The notes: a model not told the origin generated them from the sequence alone. A stretch of 64,000 nucleotides of DNA from Phytophthora hibernalis (GCA_012656075.1 JAAKBF010000087.1:310001-374000); one strand, 5' to 3'; positions 11,055 to 23,665 are shown, counted from the first letter of the stretch. Numbers and translations: made by a program.

Positions 11055-11881
11055 ATGGTGGACTGGAAAGTGCGGTCGAGTGGGGTGGAGGTGACGTTCC
11101 AGGACGAGCAGGCGTGGAGACACTTTCAGAAGGAAGCGTATGGCATTGCAGCAGTAAAATTGGAGGGTTGGAAGACAGTGGCGAGACGAGGAGACGTTAT
11201 TTGTCGTTCGTGGAAGCCTATTACGCTATTGCAATTGATGGTGTATTGCCGGTTGAGGAACCGTTGAAAACCGTGTGGGAGCAGTTTGAGAGGTGACATT
11301 TTGGTAGTTTTGTTTGTTGGTGGTGAACTTATGAATTTGGTGTGAGCAGCTCCAGTGCGACGTTTTCGAGGCATTTTGCAGTTTACCAGCACTTTCGACG
11401 GCGTGGATGGACCCCCAAGTCGGGACTTAATTATGGCGCGCACTATGTGCTGTATCGAGGCTCAGCAGCAGAATTTCATTCCGAGTACATTGTGTATATT
11501 CAAGATAGTGGAGAAGCTTCATGGAACACCATCCAGTCACTCACGAGAATTGCAGCTGATGTCAAGAAGACGGTGTTGTTGTGCACTGTTACCATTGATC
11601 AAGCTGCTACTACAGATACCAGTGTGGGAGATCAACTAAACAATGAAGACACCGACCTCACATTCGGTGTATACATATTCCATGACGTCCAATACACCGT
11701 CGAAGCCATAGCCATTCGATTTTGGGACGCGTCAACTGCCGACACACCCGAGTCGTACACTTTCCAGCCACAACCAATCCTACCGAAGAAAATCAAGGCT
11801 TTAAAGAGGAAGAACAACATCAAACGGCCAAAGCGTGAGCGTGAAATACGAGTTCTCAAAGATTCAGGAAATCCTACATAG
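11055..11881 (+). CDS. SEN2: tRNA-splicing endonuclease catalytic subunit SEN2
   Basis: Exons 11055-11292 and 11350-11881 are joined over a 57-nt GT-AG intron. The C-terminal endonuclease fold is clear: FAVYQHFRRRGWTPKSGLNYG carries the conserved YxxFRxxGWxxKSG signature and the catalytic-loop Tyr region (NYGAHYVLY). FHSEYIVYI holds the catalytic His, and AADVKKTVLLCTV the catalytic Lys. These three residues cut the 5' splice site of pre-tRNA introns. The extreme C-terminus is basic (KKIKALKRKNNIKRPKRER), perhaps for nuclear targeting. The first exon is shorter than in animals and has a frame break near 11200, before EAYYAIAIDGVLPVEEP. It converges on the transporter gene with 67 bp between stops. 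Confidence 0.85.
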
Positions 11882-11948
11882 CGTGGTCCATTCCGGTATG
11901 TTTGTTTCATTTCGAGTTCAATAGAATGCTCGTGACATCTACATGTAT

Positions 11949-13271
11949 TTATCCCAGCACAACCTTATCGAGAATGAGACCCACCGTGGAGCCCAGCACA
12001 AGACCCGAATTCAGGAAGAAGCTCGTGAAGGGGCCGATAAGGTGCTGCTCGTCGGTGTGGACACTTTCACTCACGAAGATGATGGTCAACGTGCCCAGGT
12101 ACCCGTTTCCAAACCCGAGGACAAGCACGCTGAGCACGGACCAAATGTCACTCTGCAGCCACCACTCCTTCACAATGCCAATAATGATCGGGACCAAGAT
12201 AAAACGCGCTAGGATTGGGATCCACACGTTGGCGGGTGTGAGACCGAGTCGGTGGTTCACAATGAACCGTCCGGCACAGTCGCTGATGGAGAAGAGCGTG
12301 AGCAGGATGAGCGACCACCATCCACTCTCTTGAAGCGCCGGGAAGTTGTACGTCTTGATCTCCGTGACGAGCGGTGGCCACACTGACAAACTCGCTAGAA
12401 ACACTGCCAGAATCAGCACCTCCAAGTGCCACACTTTTCTTAGCACACTCCACTTGGTCGGCGCAGGACCCGCAACGCTCAACGGGTCACTGCCCGACTG
12501 ACGTTTCTCCTTCAACAACGGCGAGCGTTCCGTGAGCTCCACACTGCTGTCTGCTTTCCGTAACAAGTACTTTTCGTGATCTTGAGTCCCATGACCTTGT
12601 AGAACGCGCCGATACAGAGTCCGATGGTAAGTGCTCCCGTGTAAAAGTAGATGAGTGAGGACGCCAGCAATTCATCAGCCGGAAACACGAGCTTGGTCAG
12701 GTCTCGATACAAACTGCCGATGAGCGTGCTCAGCCCCACACCGAGCTGGAAACTCTCCTGTACCCGCTGTGGATACTGTGACACGAGTGCAATGGTGGCA
12801 CTGTCAATGAACGCCGTGGCGATGGAGGCTACTGCAGTACCTCCCAGTACGGCAGTTGCATTGGCGTTCTCGGACGAGAGGAAGAAGTAGGAAGTGGGTA
12901 CAAAGGCCAGTACGACCAATTGGCCCAGGAAGCCACCGACAATGCGGCCCTTGTACCAAGGTTGGCCGAAGAAGACGACGATGACGAAGAGAAAGGCCAA
13001 GTTGGTGTACATGAAGGTGGACGTGAGTGCGAACTCGATGTTGAAGTCCGGGAAGAGCAAATTCCAGTAGTCCACGGGCTGGGTGAGAGCCGAGAAGGGA
13101 AGAGGTACCCCACACCCACGAGAGCGAACAGGCAGCAGGCCAGCGTCTCCTCTTGCGCCTCTTTACGGCACTTTGAACACCGCCTTCACGATGGTCTTCG
13201 AGTGCAACTTCTGCGTCGTACGAGAAGGACGCGCGACGGATGCCAGGCGTACGGGGAAGTGGTGACAACAT
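11949..13271 (-). CDS. Equilibrative nucleoside transporter (ENT/SLC29 family)
   Basis: A polytopic membrane protein; hydrophobic segments run through both large frames, about ten or eleven in total. Family marks are DYWNLLFPDFNIEF after TM1, a large central loop with ELTERSPLLKEKR, and the C-terminal FGNGYLGTLTIIFV and GPFTSFFLNSGLVLGS. ENT proteins move nucleosides and nucleobases down their gradients. Oomycetes have expanded ENT families, and many pathogens salvage host nucleosides with them. Three frame breaks (near 12572, 13094 and 13163) are each one base at a homopolymer, and reading continues cleanly on both sides. Start chosen at 13271 because the N-terminal tail before TM1 is hydrophilic and in frame. 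Confidence 0.85.
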
Positions 13272-13473
13272 GACGCAGGATATCGAGGAATGAGATGGAT
13301 GTCAATTGTTTCTCACGTCTCAGATATGTGGCCCACGTGTGTTTGAGAGGTGCTTCCTATTGGCTGAAAGACACGACATATTCAAGCAACATTCAATTCA
13401 GTCGCTTTAAACGAAGTGAGTTTGACGGGTGTAATGCACGACTGTTCAAGGTCGGATCTATTTATACCGACGT
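13272..13473. other. Short gene-free gap between transporter and effector
   Basis: Two hundred bases without a supported ORF. This is the upstream region of the transporter gene and the downstream region of the LWY effector gene. Confidence 0.4.
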
Positions 13474-15758
13474 CTAACTGGTACTCGCTGCATTGAGATT
13501 GTAATAATCGGTGAAGTCTAAGGTAACTTTTGTGTCACGCACTTCAAACCCATCTCTGACTGTTCTGGTCGATAAGCTGCCGGGGGTCGCACCATCAGCG
13601 AGCCACTTCTTGAACTGTAGATCCTGCAATTCAGTGATGACCTTCTTCGAGGCTGCAGTCCTCGCGTTCTGTTTCGCAAAGCCAATTATTCTGGCTAACT
13701 CAAGGTCGCCACGAAAAAGTTTCTGAAGTTGCGAGATTGCATCCGGGGTTTTCTTGTCGAGTGTATTGAGTTTCGTCACGTATGAAATCCATGTGCTCAG
13801 TACCGGACTCTCCAAGAAATTATTTCCTTCCTTGTCCAGCTTCAACAGTTTGAAAATATCAGCTCCATCTTTTCCTTGACTTCGCCACAGCTCTTCCTCC
13901 AATGTCCTGCCAATGCCCTTCGTACTCGCGTCTTTGTTGGCTAGAGTAATCATCTTCGCCATCCCTTCATCACCATAGTGCGTTTTCAGCACCGTGAACA
14001 TCAATTCGTCGGGGTTTTCTCTGTTCAGTCTGGTCAAATAGGAGACCCAGACACTCCAAACTGAACTCGTGAAAAGTTTATTCCCCTCATTGTTCAATCG
14101 TAGACCCAGGAAAACATCGTCTGCCGTCTTCCCGGTACTCAGCCAATTTTTCCACTGTACCTCCCCAATTTGGTACCGATAGACTCCGTAGTATAACTCC
14201 CCTTCGCATTCACGATCATCTTTGTCAGGATTTCATCGTCGTCGTATCTCTTCATCAATTTAACCAGCAAGAACTGGTACGGGTCCTCATCCAGCTTCAT
14301 TGTGTAGGAGATCCAAGTCTTTAGCATCATGCTGTTCAAAATATCGTAACTTTGCCGGTTCAGCTTGAGGAGATTGTAAACATCGTCGGATGATTTGCCA
14401 GCTTGCTTCCATTGTTTTAGCTGTAATTCCGCCAGCTTTTCGGCAATGGTTCTTATCTTGTAGGACCCCTTTGTATTTAGAAGCATCCTTGTTAGACCTT
14501 CATCATCGTACCGCTTCATCAATTGCACCAGCAGTAATTCGTATGGGTTCTCGTCCAGCTTCGTCGTGTAAGAGATCCAAGTGGTTAGGATCGGGCTTTT
14601 CAAAATATCGCCTCTTTCCATGTTCAGCTTGAGGAGGTTGAACACGTCGTCGGCTGAATCGCCATACTCCTGCCAATTTTGAAACTGCACCTCCTCCAAC
14701 TTCAGGGCAATACTAGACGTTTCATCATCCTGCTTCGCCGCAACCAACATTTTCGCTATGGCTGCATCGTCGTATTGTGCCGAGAGTTTTGCGAAAAGCA
14801 GGTCATACGGGTTCTTACCCTGCAAGTTGACGTAAGAGACCCAAGTGCTCAATACCGGGCTCTGAAGGAGTTTTTCCTTGCTTGTTCAGTTTGAGTACCT
14901 CGAAAATGTCATCGACAGACTTCCCTTCACTCGTCCATTCGTTCAGCTGCACCTGCTCCAATTTTTTGCCATGGCACCAGTGCTTGTGCTACTCTTCGCC
15001 CCTGCAATCATCTTCACGAGAGCATCGTCGTCGTACATTTTCTTGAGGGACGCAAAATAACCTCGTCCGAGTTCTGCTTATTCAACTGAATAACATAAGA
15101 TATCCAAGTGGCTGCCACGGGGCTTTCAAAGAGCCTTTCTCTTTTGTCATTCAGCTTCAGAAGGACGAAAATATCGTCTTCAGTTTTGCCAGCGCTCGCC
15201 CAATTCTGCAGTTGTGCTTTTTCCAGCTGAATCGCAACATCTCTCGATTGGTAATTCTTCTTGGCCGTAACAAGAAGCTTCGCGAGAGCTTCATCGCCGA
15301 AATGACTCGCCAACGAGGAAGCCATCGACGCTTGAGCCAGTTCGGGTTTTTCTTGAAGTTCTTGGTCACAGTGGTTACCCATTCCGCAAACGGCATGCTT
15401 TGCAGTAGTTTATCGTCGGTTTCCTTGTTAACCTGTAGTTTCTTGAACAACTTGTTTGTGGTCGCTTGATTGTTCGACGTCAACTTGTCCTTTGCAGCCT
15501 GAGCGATCTTCTTCATAGTGTCAGTGATGGCTCTTCCTCAGAGTCAACGTCATCTTCCGTTGTCTCCACGAACGTCCTCAAGATTCGATTGGCTTGGAAG
15601 CCACGTTGCGGACGCCCTTCGGAATGATCCAAAGCTTCTGGTTTGGCGACGTAGGAGTCTGTTTCCACCGAGACTGCACTGACACATGCCAGTAGAGCGA
15701 GAATGATTGAGAGTATCGCGCAGCTTCTACGCGAACAGGGTCTGAACTTGGCAATCAT
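13474..15758 (-). CDS. Secreted RxLR-type effector with about seven tandem LWY modules
   Basis: The N-terminus (from 15758) has a hydrophobic signal segment at residues 13-28 (SCAILSIILALLACVS) and then an R-I-L-R tetrad at residues 58-61, with an acidic EEE patch at 74-76 in the position of the dEER motif. The rest is a chain of WY/LWY-type modules. Each has a W-[IV]-S-Y core (TWISYV, TWVSYV, TWISYT, VWVSYL), a D-[DE]-[VI]-[FY]-x-[LV]-LKL helix and a QxxxW stretch, at about 90-residue spacing; seven cores can be counted. Such arrays adopt rod-like folds in known oomycete effectors. The reading frame is interrupted near 15530, 15355, 15060, 14960, 14880 and 14150. Because the repeats persist across each break, single-base sequencing or assembly changes are likely, but a decayed gene cannot be excluded. 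The host target is unknown. Confidence 0.8.
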
Positions 15759-16849
15759 GCTGGACGCTGGCTCGACGAAGTTCAAAGCGAGTTGAGAAAT
15801 GAGCAGACACACTGCTATAATACCAAACTTTGAATCTCGATTAGTTTTTCACATGTAGTTACGACCACGTCGGTGCCGAGGAAATGCGGTAAACACCAGC
15901 AGAATAATTGGACGTAACACCGCATCATCGTGGGAGCCATTTTGATCATGCCTCCCCGACGATCATAGCCAAGACTCTTATTAATATAACTAGCCTTAGT
16001 TATAGTGCACTGGTCTTGCCATGTGAACATACGGAATATCTCCCACTTTTATGAAATTACAGTGAAACCTCAGGCCAACCTACCGGATCGGATTGGAGGA
16101 TTGGAGTTTCTGGCTTGTTATCAAAGGATCGGCTCGCAGGATTGGACTGTAAACGTGATTCAAGTCACCGCCACGCCACCCACCCCACGTCACGTTAACA
16201 TCGCTGACTAGCATACCGGTACATGCAAATATTATTATATGTATGTATCAATCTTTCTAGAAATGAATAAGGTAGCTGTAGGTAAATATGGTGCTCGTTG
16301 CTTGAAATTCGCAAGTTAGATTTTCATACAAAATATGGTGATAAGCGGATGAAAGCCACAACACACCCAGTGTGAATCACACTGTGTGATAATAGCAGTA
16401 CAATTATTACAGTGTTTGTGTGAACACTACATGGACTGTAGCTGAGATAGCTTTGAGTTAAATCTGCATACATCATATGCTCCACGTAAGCGGTGGGTAA
16501 GATCAGTAAGCCGCTGGATGTCCTGTAGTTAAGCACCTTTCAGTATTAATTTCAATTCTATTCCTGTCAAGGTTATTTTAAGTTACATGTATCGGTTTGT
16601 CAGGGTGATTTGCCCCGGCAGCATCGATCAGAATACCATGCGCTCGCCGTGTATAATTTTTACACGAGGGTCCCGATGAGGATGAAATTGGTTTACGTAC
16701 ATTTGAAAGTCATGCTAGGCGAGTAATCCGATTTATTAAGGAATGGAACACAGCTCATCGCTATTCAAGTTTTTGGACCAGCAAAAGCTTTCCCATCAGC
16801 TCACTTAATTTTTTTATCGCACCTCCGAGTTCCACCGAGGCAAACAATC
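15759..16849. other. Gene-poor AT-rich stretch
   Basis: No supported coding region. It contains the effector's upstream region (about 15760-16030) and several ACCGGTA/ACATGTA palindromic words. Short ORFs on both strands have no recognisable features. Confidence 0.4.
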
Positions 16850-16969
16850 ATGCGGATCAGCGTCTTCCTCGCTCTCATCATCGACACCTTCATCGCGTGC
16901 ACCAGCTTCACCAGCGCCGAAAATGCAGGCATTGACAGCACGACTTTTGGACTAACGAATCGTACCTAA
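16850..16969 (+). CDS. Short secreted peptide, likely truncated effector
   Basis: A 39-residue ORF not long enough for most gene finders. Residues 1-23 form a good signal peptide: Met-Arg, a hydrophobic core (VFLALIIDTFIA) and CTSFTSAE at a plausible cleavage site. Its style matches the start of many Phytophthora RxLR effectors. The mature part would be only about 16 residues with no RxLR or dEER, so this is probably a 5' remnant of an effector gene, or an effector whose frame is broken just downstream. No downstream continuation was identified in other frames. Confidence 0.45.
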   Translation: MRISVFLALIIDTFIACTSFTSAENAGIDSTTFGLTNRT

Positions 16970-18887
16970 CACAATAATATCGGTACTACCCACCTCTAAG
17001 TCCAAAACTTTGTTCCAATGGACTAACGAGGGGGCTCGTTATTAATAGTCGTCTGGAACAAGCTCTGGAAGTATTATGTCTTTGAATATTCGGTTGATAT
17101 CGACCCGACTTGGTGCAGATTCGAGAGGTGTGCACGTTTCCGTTAGAGTCATCTCGATCCCATTAGGATTCCCCAGGGCAATCGCGGAGTAACGCAAACG
17201 TTCTGGGAAGCGCTAAGGCCTCCTTCGCTCAATCCCCAAGGTTCAAGTCGCGGACGCTGTGGGAAATGAAAGAGAGACAATACATTGGACCACTCGATAG
17301 AATTGAAGGCAACGAGCGACGCCTCCTCTCTCAAACAATAGCATAGGCAGATAACATCTGCTGTGCAACACGAAGTGAAGTGTTGCACAGCAAGCGCAGA
17401 TAGTATAGCCCACACAAATATTCTTCATGCTTGTAATGTTTTTTATTCGAGACATTAAAATCCTATTTCTTCTTTCTTTTTAAAAATGAGAAATAAGGTA
17501 TCTTAATATTAAAATTAATCTTGATTATTAAAAAATATCTTCGGCAACAGGATATTTGAAACAAAACCAGCAAGCAAGTGCAAGAGTGCCATGGCTGATA
17601 TACTCTTCTTTTTTGCCGTCCAAGACTTTTCTCGTCCTCATAAGAAATGGTATGAGCCGTACGCCGTTCTAATTACGGCGGCGAAACCTACATGTAAAGT
17701 CAGTCATACTTGTATTTAGTTAGTGTCAAATACAAATACGCAACCATTGCGACCACGGATTTCAATCATGGACGAGTCCAAGACGTGTTCCAGGATTTGT
17801 CCAGGATGTAAAATTCAATTTTCTTTCACCTCTTCCTGACAGCAGGTCATACAGTTGACCACGCTACTCAAGCACGCACCGATAAGGACAGAAACGACCG
17901 GAACACCAATACGCCACACTCCACAGCCATCATCGAGCCTCACGCGTGCGCTGTGCTCCACGTCCGCCATACAAGACCAAGACCATTGCCAGGGCTGCTC
18001 CGCCCTACGTTAAGGCAGAGAAGCGCGCTGCCTACAAGGCCACGTGGAACGCATCATATTTGTGCCACGAACACGTCAAACGCGATTATTCGTACAACGT
18101 GTTGTCTGCGTGCTGCAGTGCTGCTTTGTTGAGCCGTGGTTCATGAGCGCCATATCAAGCTCCAGTGCGGCCTATGTGAGTTCAACCGCAGTTCCACCTC
18201 GCTGTTATTAGCCCAAGTGCGCTGTTGTCAGGCCGAAAATATTCTCCAGTTCTGGAGCCCTGCGGTGGTTTTGTTTTGAAGCGTCGCCGTACTGGCCGCC
18301 ATCTCCAACTGTTGCAGATTCAGAGCTCATTCGCTTTTCTCCATCAGACATTCGACAAAACCCCTCACGGACGACGTGAGATGCCTTGTATTGCGCCGGA
18401 GTAATCCCACTTGGCGCTCGGTCAGATTCCGAATCCCCGTTGCGCGCTCACAACCGGGGTCGGTATCTAGCAAGTCTACACAAAGCATCCAACGACTAAG
18501 AGGATGACGGCAACGCCAAGAATGGCGCAGAAGATGATGAAGGAGTGGTGGTGTTGCCGGTGGTCGGTACCGCTCGAAAGGAAGACAGCTATGAACACGC
18601 GGGTGAAGATGACTCTATGGTAGATGATGCCGACAGCCAGCTCGATGATGAACATGTTGTAGTAGAATCCGATTGAACAAACTCACGAGGGAAGCTGGCG
18701 CTTCCTGTAAACCCTTGGTTGTACTGTAGTCTGCAAGTCTTAGAATGAGATCGGTCAAACCTCTCGTCAGGTACTCTTATACTGCTGTAGTGATACCTGC
18801 ACTAGTTTACCCACGTCAGAGTCTTATCCTACGCCAGCTTTAGCTGAGGTCGTTCTTACCATCAGCCCGATGCGTGGTCAGGTCATG
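16970..18887. other. Gene-poor spacer
   Basis: No recognisable gene. A 66-codon plus-strand ORF (17946-18146) is basic and cysteine-bearing but matches no family I know. AT-rich around 17460-17540. The part after about 18250 may be flanking sequence of the degenerate retroelement that follows. Confidence 0.35.
17360..17391. repeat. Perfect 12-bp inverted repeat hairpin
   Basis: GCTGTGCAACAC and its exact reverse complement are separated by 8 nt (GAAGTGAA). Outer bases extend the symmetry imperfectly. It sits in AT-rich gene-free DNA and could be a MITE remnant or a structured transcript. Confidence 0.6.
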
Positions 18888-21800
18888 AAGACCGTCGCCC
18901 CACTACACCGCCCCACCACGACTTTTGACCTCGCGTCTTCGAGTTGATCTGTCTTGGATGTTGCTCTTCCACTTGAAGTGTTAAAGTTTTACCATAGCTT
19001 CACGCAGCTCAACGTCAACTGCCTTAGTTACAAACTGGTTCATCATCACAGGAATGTCCTTGTACAGTGATTTGAGGGACTCCCATGAGTCCTCCATTGG
19101 CTCCAGACCTTTCCACCCTACCAGTATCTCGTAACACCGCTTTGCCGAATTCCACCGGTGATCTTTGAGTTCAGCGACCGTGAGGACAATACCCTGAGCA
19201 GCCACGTGCTCACGGATTCCCCGTCACCTCAAAAGACTCATCGGCGTAGAACTTCAAGCGTGAAGCGTGCACGTCTGATTCCGCGCCAATCACTAGGTGC
19301 TGCACGCGAAATGAGTGTTCGTCTGTCCCCACCACTTGGTACGGACCAATTCAGGTGACTAGAAGATTGTCGTTGTGTTTTTGATCCACTCTTGATCAAA
19401 GGACGTAGTCACCAACGTCGAAGTTCGCCAAACTGGCTCCCTTCTGCATATTCTGGTTCCGCTTGGTTTCTTCCGACCTTGCCGTCTGCACCTTCCTGTG
19501 CATCTCCTGTACACGAGTACTCAGTACGGACAATCTCCGTTCAAGATTTTCAGATGTCAAGTCAATCGTGACGAGATCTCCTGTCGAGCCCGAAGTCGAG
19601 TGGGGATGCAGCGGGCAGAACGTAAAATAGTTCTACTGGGGCTTTGTTGGCAAGAGATGGCACCGGTGTGTGGTTCAGACTGGCCTGCACCACCGGGACG
19701 AAATGAGTCCAATCTCGGATGTCAACCTTGCCTTCAAGGCACATAGCCCACAAACCCTGAACAATGTCCCTGTTCAGTCTCTCGGTGGATCCATTTATCC
19801 ATGGGCAGTACGCCACAGTGAAGCGCTGGTTGCTGTTAAGACGCCTTGCCACACTCGATTCTTAAAGTGTGTACCCTGGTCGCTGATCCAGACGTTGGGT
19901 GCACCATATCGGCTATGTCAGTCCAATATCGCTTCAGCTGCCACTGATGCAGTCGGGAGTGCGCACGGAACGAGCTCACAGAAGTGTGTTGTGTCGTCCT
20001 TGAGTACGAGCAAGTACTTATAGTTACCGTAAGATTCACCAAGATGCACGAAATCTCAATAACGCTCCAGTTCTTCTGTGCTCCAGTGAAGGTTCCACCG
20101 AGACAGATAAGCAGCTCATGCTGTTGGTCCTGGATGTCTGACTCGCTCTTCTAGTAGCAGATCATGCTGTTGGTCCTGGATGTCTGCCTCGCTCTTCCAG
20201 TTTGTCACCTGACTGACAATCACCGACCAGCCAACGTCGGACGCATCCGTGAGAAGAATCATCTCAGTATCGGGCTTTGGGAAAGCCAGGGTCGCGTTGC
20301 TCCCTCGATCAACACCGCGATCGACCAACTCTTCCCAGACAAGTTCGCCGGGCTTCGTGATCCTCGGAGACACGGCACTTCGATCTCAGCGTGATGACTG
20401 GGTTCCAGACACGTGGCCGGCCGGAGTACAGCGGATTTTCTCGCAGTACACAAGTCCAACACCCGCCCTTTGGTCCTGGCTGGTTTTGCTCCGAGCTGGT
20501 CCGAAATACCTGTCGAGGAACGACCTGCGGTCGATTTCCCCGCGGTTTTTCACTTTCCATCACGGTCTTCGCACGCTTTGGCGGACGTGTTGCCGCTGAT
20601 GGCTTGGCATCATGCCCTGCTGGTCTTCTTTTGTTCCGGGACAGAGCTTTATCCTCTCGATCAATCTCCAAAGCCTTTTCACTGACAATCTTGAACAGAT
20701 CAGCGATGCTCGACTTTGCGGAAGGCAACCGGAAGTCGATCTCGTTCTTCACTCTTGCTCTTAACTCGTCAGGTAAGCAGCTCAAAAGAACCTTGCACTT
20801 CTTCTTGGTTCCTTCGTCATCCGAAAACAAGCCCGACAGTCCGTTGTTCTTGACGATCGTGTTACACAGATGGAAGTAATCCATGACTCTGGCGTCGATG
20901 TCCGTTTTGGCAGTGGCCATCACAAGCTGCTCCTGGAAAAGCTCGTCAATGTTCGGCAGAATGTTGTTCTTGAAACTCTGCACGGTCTTCATGATCCAAT
21001 CCCAGATGAACTCATCCGTGAGCTCCTCCTTCTTCTTGTCCCATTTGGTCTCGCACAACGTCTCAAGGAAGCTGTCATCAAAGGAGCTCCTGATGGACCT
21101 CATGACTGACTTTAAATCCCCCAGACGCCTCGCAGCGCGCCTTCATGATCTCTTCGTACTCCATACGAAGGTCAACCCATCGGGTAAGCGCTTCGTGCGA
21201 CGTGTCTTCCACCTTCGGCGCCGCCGAGACCGCGAAGATCGGGTGGGCCACGGTGGGATAATCCAGTTCCTGGTTGTTGGCTCTAAGCAAGTCATCAATC
21301 CACACTAATAAGTGCTTGTACAACAACTTGCCCACGTCTTATTTCCACGCGGTAGGTCGCATTCGATCTGGCTGACCAGCTTCGTCACTTCGAAGCTCAC
21401 ACCTTGCTCACCAATTTTCGCTAACGTCGTGGAGCTGATGCACGAGATCTCAGCTCCAGAGTCCGGACAGTATTCCACATCCACAACACCATCTACGCGC
21501 AACATACGGGGCTGACCTTGCCGGTCAGACAGACACGCGCTAATTCGCTTTAGCTTTGCGGTGCCTCCCCGGTTTTTGCTTTCGTGCTGGACTGGCAGTA
21601 CTGTCTGGTTTCTCGGGGCAATCGGCTTGCCGATGCTAGTCATTCGTGCGTGTGCTTCATGCTGTGAACTGATTCTCTCGAGTGGGCTGAAGTCAAGGAG
21701 CGTGACGTTGGAGAAACTTTCACCTTCATTTATCGTGACAGAGAAGGAATTCGAAGACCGATACGGTCATTTACACTACCCAATCACCTCTCCAGCAGGG

Positions 21801-22010
21801 ATGGGGTCGGTCGCGACGAGGCCCCACATACCAGTACGCGTATTGCGCTGGATGGAGAGCGACTGACTCTCCTTCAGCGCGTTGTCACATGCGGCGGCGT
21901 ACACGCAGTTGTACTACGTGCAGAACCTTCCGTACCTGGCGTTCTCGCATGTTAGTGCGTTGCAGCGGCGACTGCAGCTGCAACACGAAGACCGTCGCCC
22001 CACTACACAT
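18888..22010 (-). mobile_element. Degenerate, internally rearranged Ty3/gypsy retrotransposon
   Basis: Minus-strand fragments, in 5' to 3' order, are: aspartic protease (21643-21330; VEYCPDSGAEISC with the D-S-G triad), a short reverse-transcriptase piece (LLVWIDDLL at about 21335-21297), Gag (21300-20395; ends at a broken zinc knuckle CWTC), RT/RNase H (20373-20220; LAFPKPDTEMILLTDASDVGW), integrase core (19852-19562; AYCPWINGSTERLNRD) and a C-terminal chromodomain-like part (19205-18981; EILVGWKGLEPMEDSWES). Protease and RT upstream of Gag is not a functional order, so two copies or an internal rearrangement are involved. The word GAAGACCGTCGCCCCACTAC occurs at both edges (18888 and 21987); read on the minus strand it follows a TG, as expected for an LTR end, but the similarity does not extend further. 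Confidence 0.75.
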
Positions 22011-22054
22011 GTCCAGAATTCAGTCAGGATTGACAGTGACTATGACGCGATGAC

Positions 22055-23665
22055 ATGCAGAATGCTGGAAACAACGCAACTGCATCAGCTCATGATGGCA
22101 GTGAAGAGGAATGCAGTATTCGAGTCGACCCGCCGCAGGTCTGGCATGATGACTGGGTCGCTTGGAACACCTATTTTGAAGAGTACTGTCGCCGGTCGCT
22201 TCAAGTTCTCCCTGTTTCAGAGTCACAAGGCCATGCAGAGCGGAACCGCCGATTAAAGAAGTCAAAGAAAGGCATGCTAGGCGATGTTGAGTTGTTTCCT
22301 GAAGAATTCGGTATGTACATGCGCGTTTATATTTGTACGCATGGGTGTAAATTGCGGAAGTCGCGGGATCATGGCAAACGTCCTCGCCAGCACATACGGT
22401 CAACAAGGTGCAAGTTCATATTTGTTGTACAGTGGCAGCATACGCAAGCAGGGTGTAAACGCCGCGTGATGTCAGGCGAACGCTACGTCCATAACCACGA
22501 GATATCACGGACACATATCAAACATATCCTTGTTCGCGTGGTGTCTCCGACCCGATGGTAGAAGCTCGGGTTGAAGGTATGCTTGATGCAGGGGCAAAGC
22601 CGTCAAAGATATACCAGTACCTCCTAGAGGATGACCAGAATGTTATCGTGGCTGACGTAGACAACATGGTGAGCTCAAGACAGGCAGCTTTTTCTACGAC
22701 AAATGACCACAATGCTACTGCGGCGGAGGTGGTACGCTTCAACGGGGCGAATGCTGAGAACATGTCGACTGTGACTGAGAACGAGTCTGGTACGGAGTTA
22801 TCTCCCAGTCCACTGCGCACATGCGTAGGATGTTTAGCCGGGTTCCAGAGGTGTTGCTGGTTTATTCAAGTCACAAGACAAACCGGTGAGTAAACTTTGC
22901 AATGATCTATTCACGTTCGCTTCAGAACTAAGCCAGGTTTCATGCTTAGACACGACTATCAGCTTCTAACCTTTATGGTAATGAATCAGTTCGGCAAATG
23001 ATCCATGGTGAAGCATTCGCTGATGGAGCCGATCAGCGATTGGCACATGTTTCATGCTATCGAGCATTTTAAGCGCGCTAATGTCGATGGGCTGAAGTTA
23101 CTACGGGTAATAGTTGTCGATAAGGACCTGAACGAGATCCGGGTATTGAAACTTGCATTTCCTGAAGCCGGTGTCTTGATCTGCCAATTTCACGTCATAA
23201 AGTGGTTGAAAGAGAAGCAAGGAAAGCTGGAGTACGGAAAGGTATCATCTGAGGATGGTAAGTTATTTGACAAGGCCATTCACGCGATGGTATACGCATC
23301 TAGCCCTGAAGAATATGACAAACACCATACGGCACTGAGATATATAGGCTCCCGCGTACTTCTTCAACTACTTTGAGACTAACTGGGACGTCTCCCAGGA
23401 GATGTGGGTCATGCATCATCGCGCTCATTTACAGCATTTCAAAACCCACACGAATAACAGGCTCAAAAACTTCTTTGGGAAGATCAAGGACGCGCTCGTA
23501 AACTCACAGCCGAGCATGACCCACAGCTCGCTGTCTGACCAGATCGTGGACTTCCAGGACGCGTCAGTGGCACCAACTCGCGAAAATTTTGGAGCTGCTT
23601 CCGAGGTGAGTGACAGCTGTACTGGAAAGTGTGGGCTGGAGGCATTTGCTGACACTGTCGTGTAG
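22055..23665 (+). pseudogene. FAR1/MULE-type transposase remnant
   Basis: The first part (22055-22561) ends in a FAR1/WRKY-GCM1-like zinc-binding stretch (CKFIFVVQWQH, then YVHNHEISRTH). The second part (23005-23376) has the MULE core: RVIVVDKDLNEIRVLKLAFP with a catalytic Asp, then GVLICQFHVIKWLKEKQG, the typical CxFH tract. The third part (23402-23665) covers a helical tail. Stops and frame changes separate the parts, and no terminal repeats were located. Mutator-like elements with FAR1 domains are common in oomycetes. Probably inactive. Confidence 0.7.

Noticed and set aside
12920..13273. Plus-strand acidic ORF
   Set aside because: Antisense to the transporter gene, whose membrane segments are well supported.
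18360..18470. Possible tRNA (CCCCGTTG..CAACCGGGG-type stem)
   Set aside because: Only one short stem is visible; no anticodon arm, T-loop consensus or acceptor stem could be assembled.
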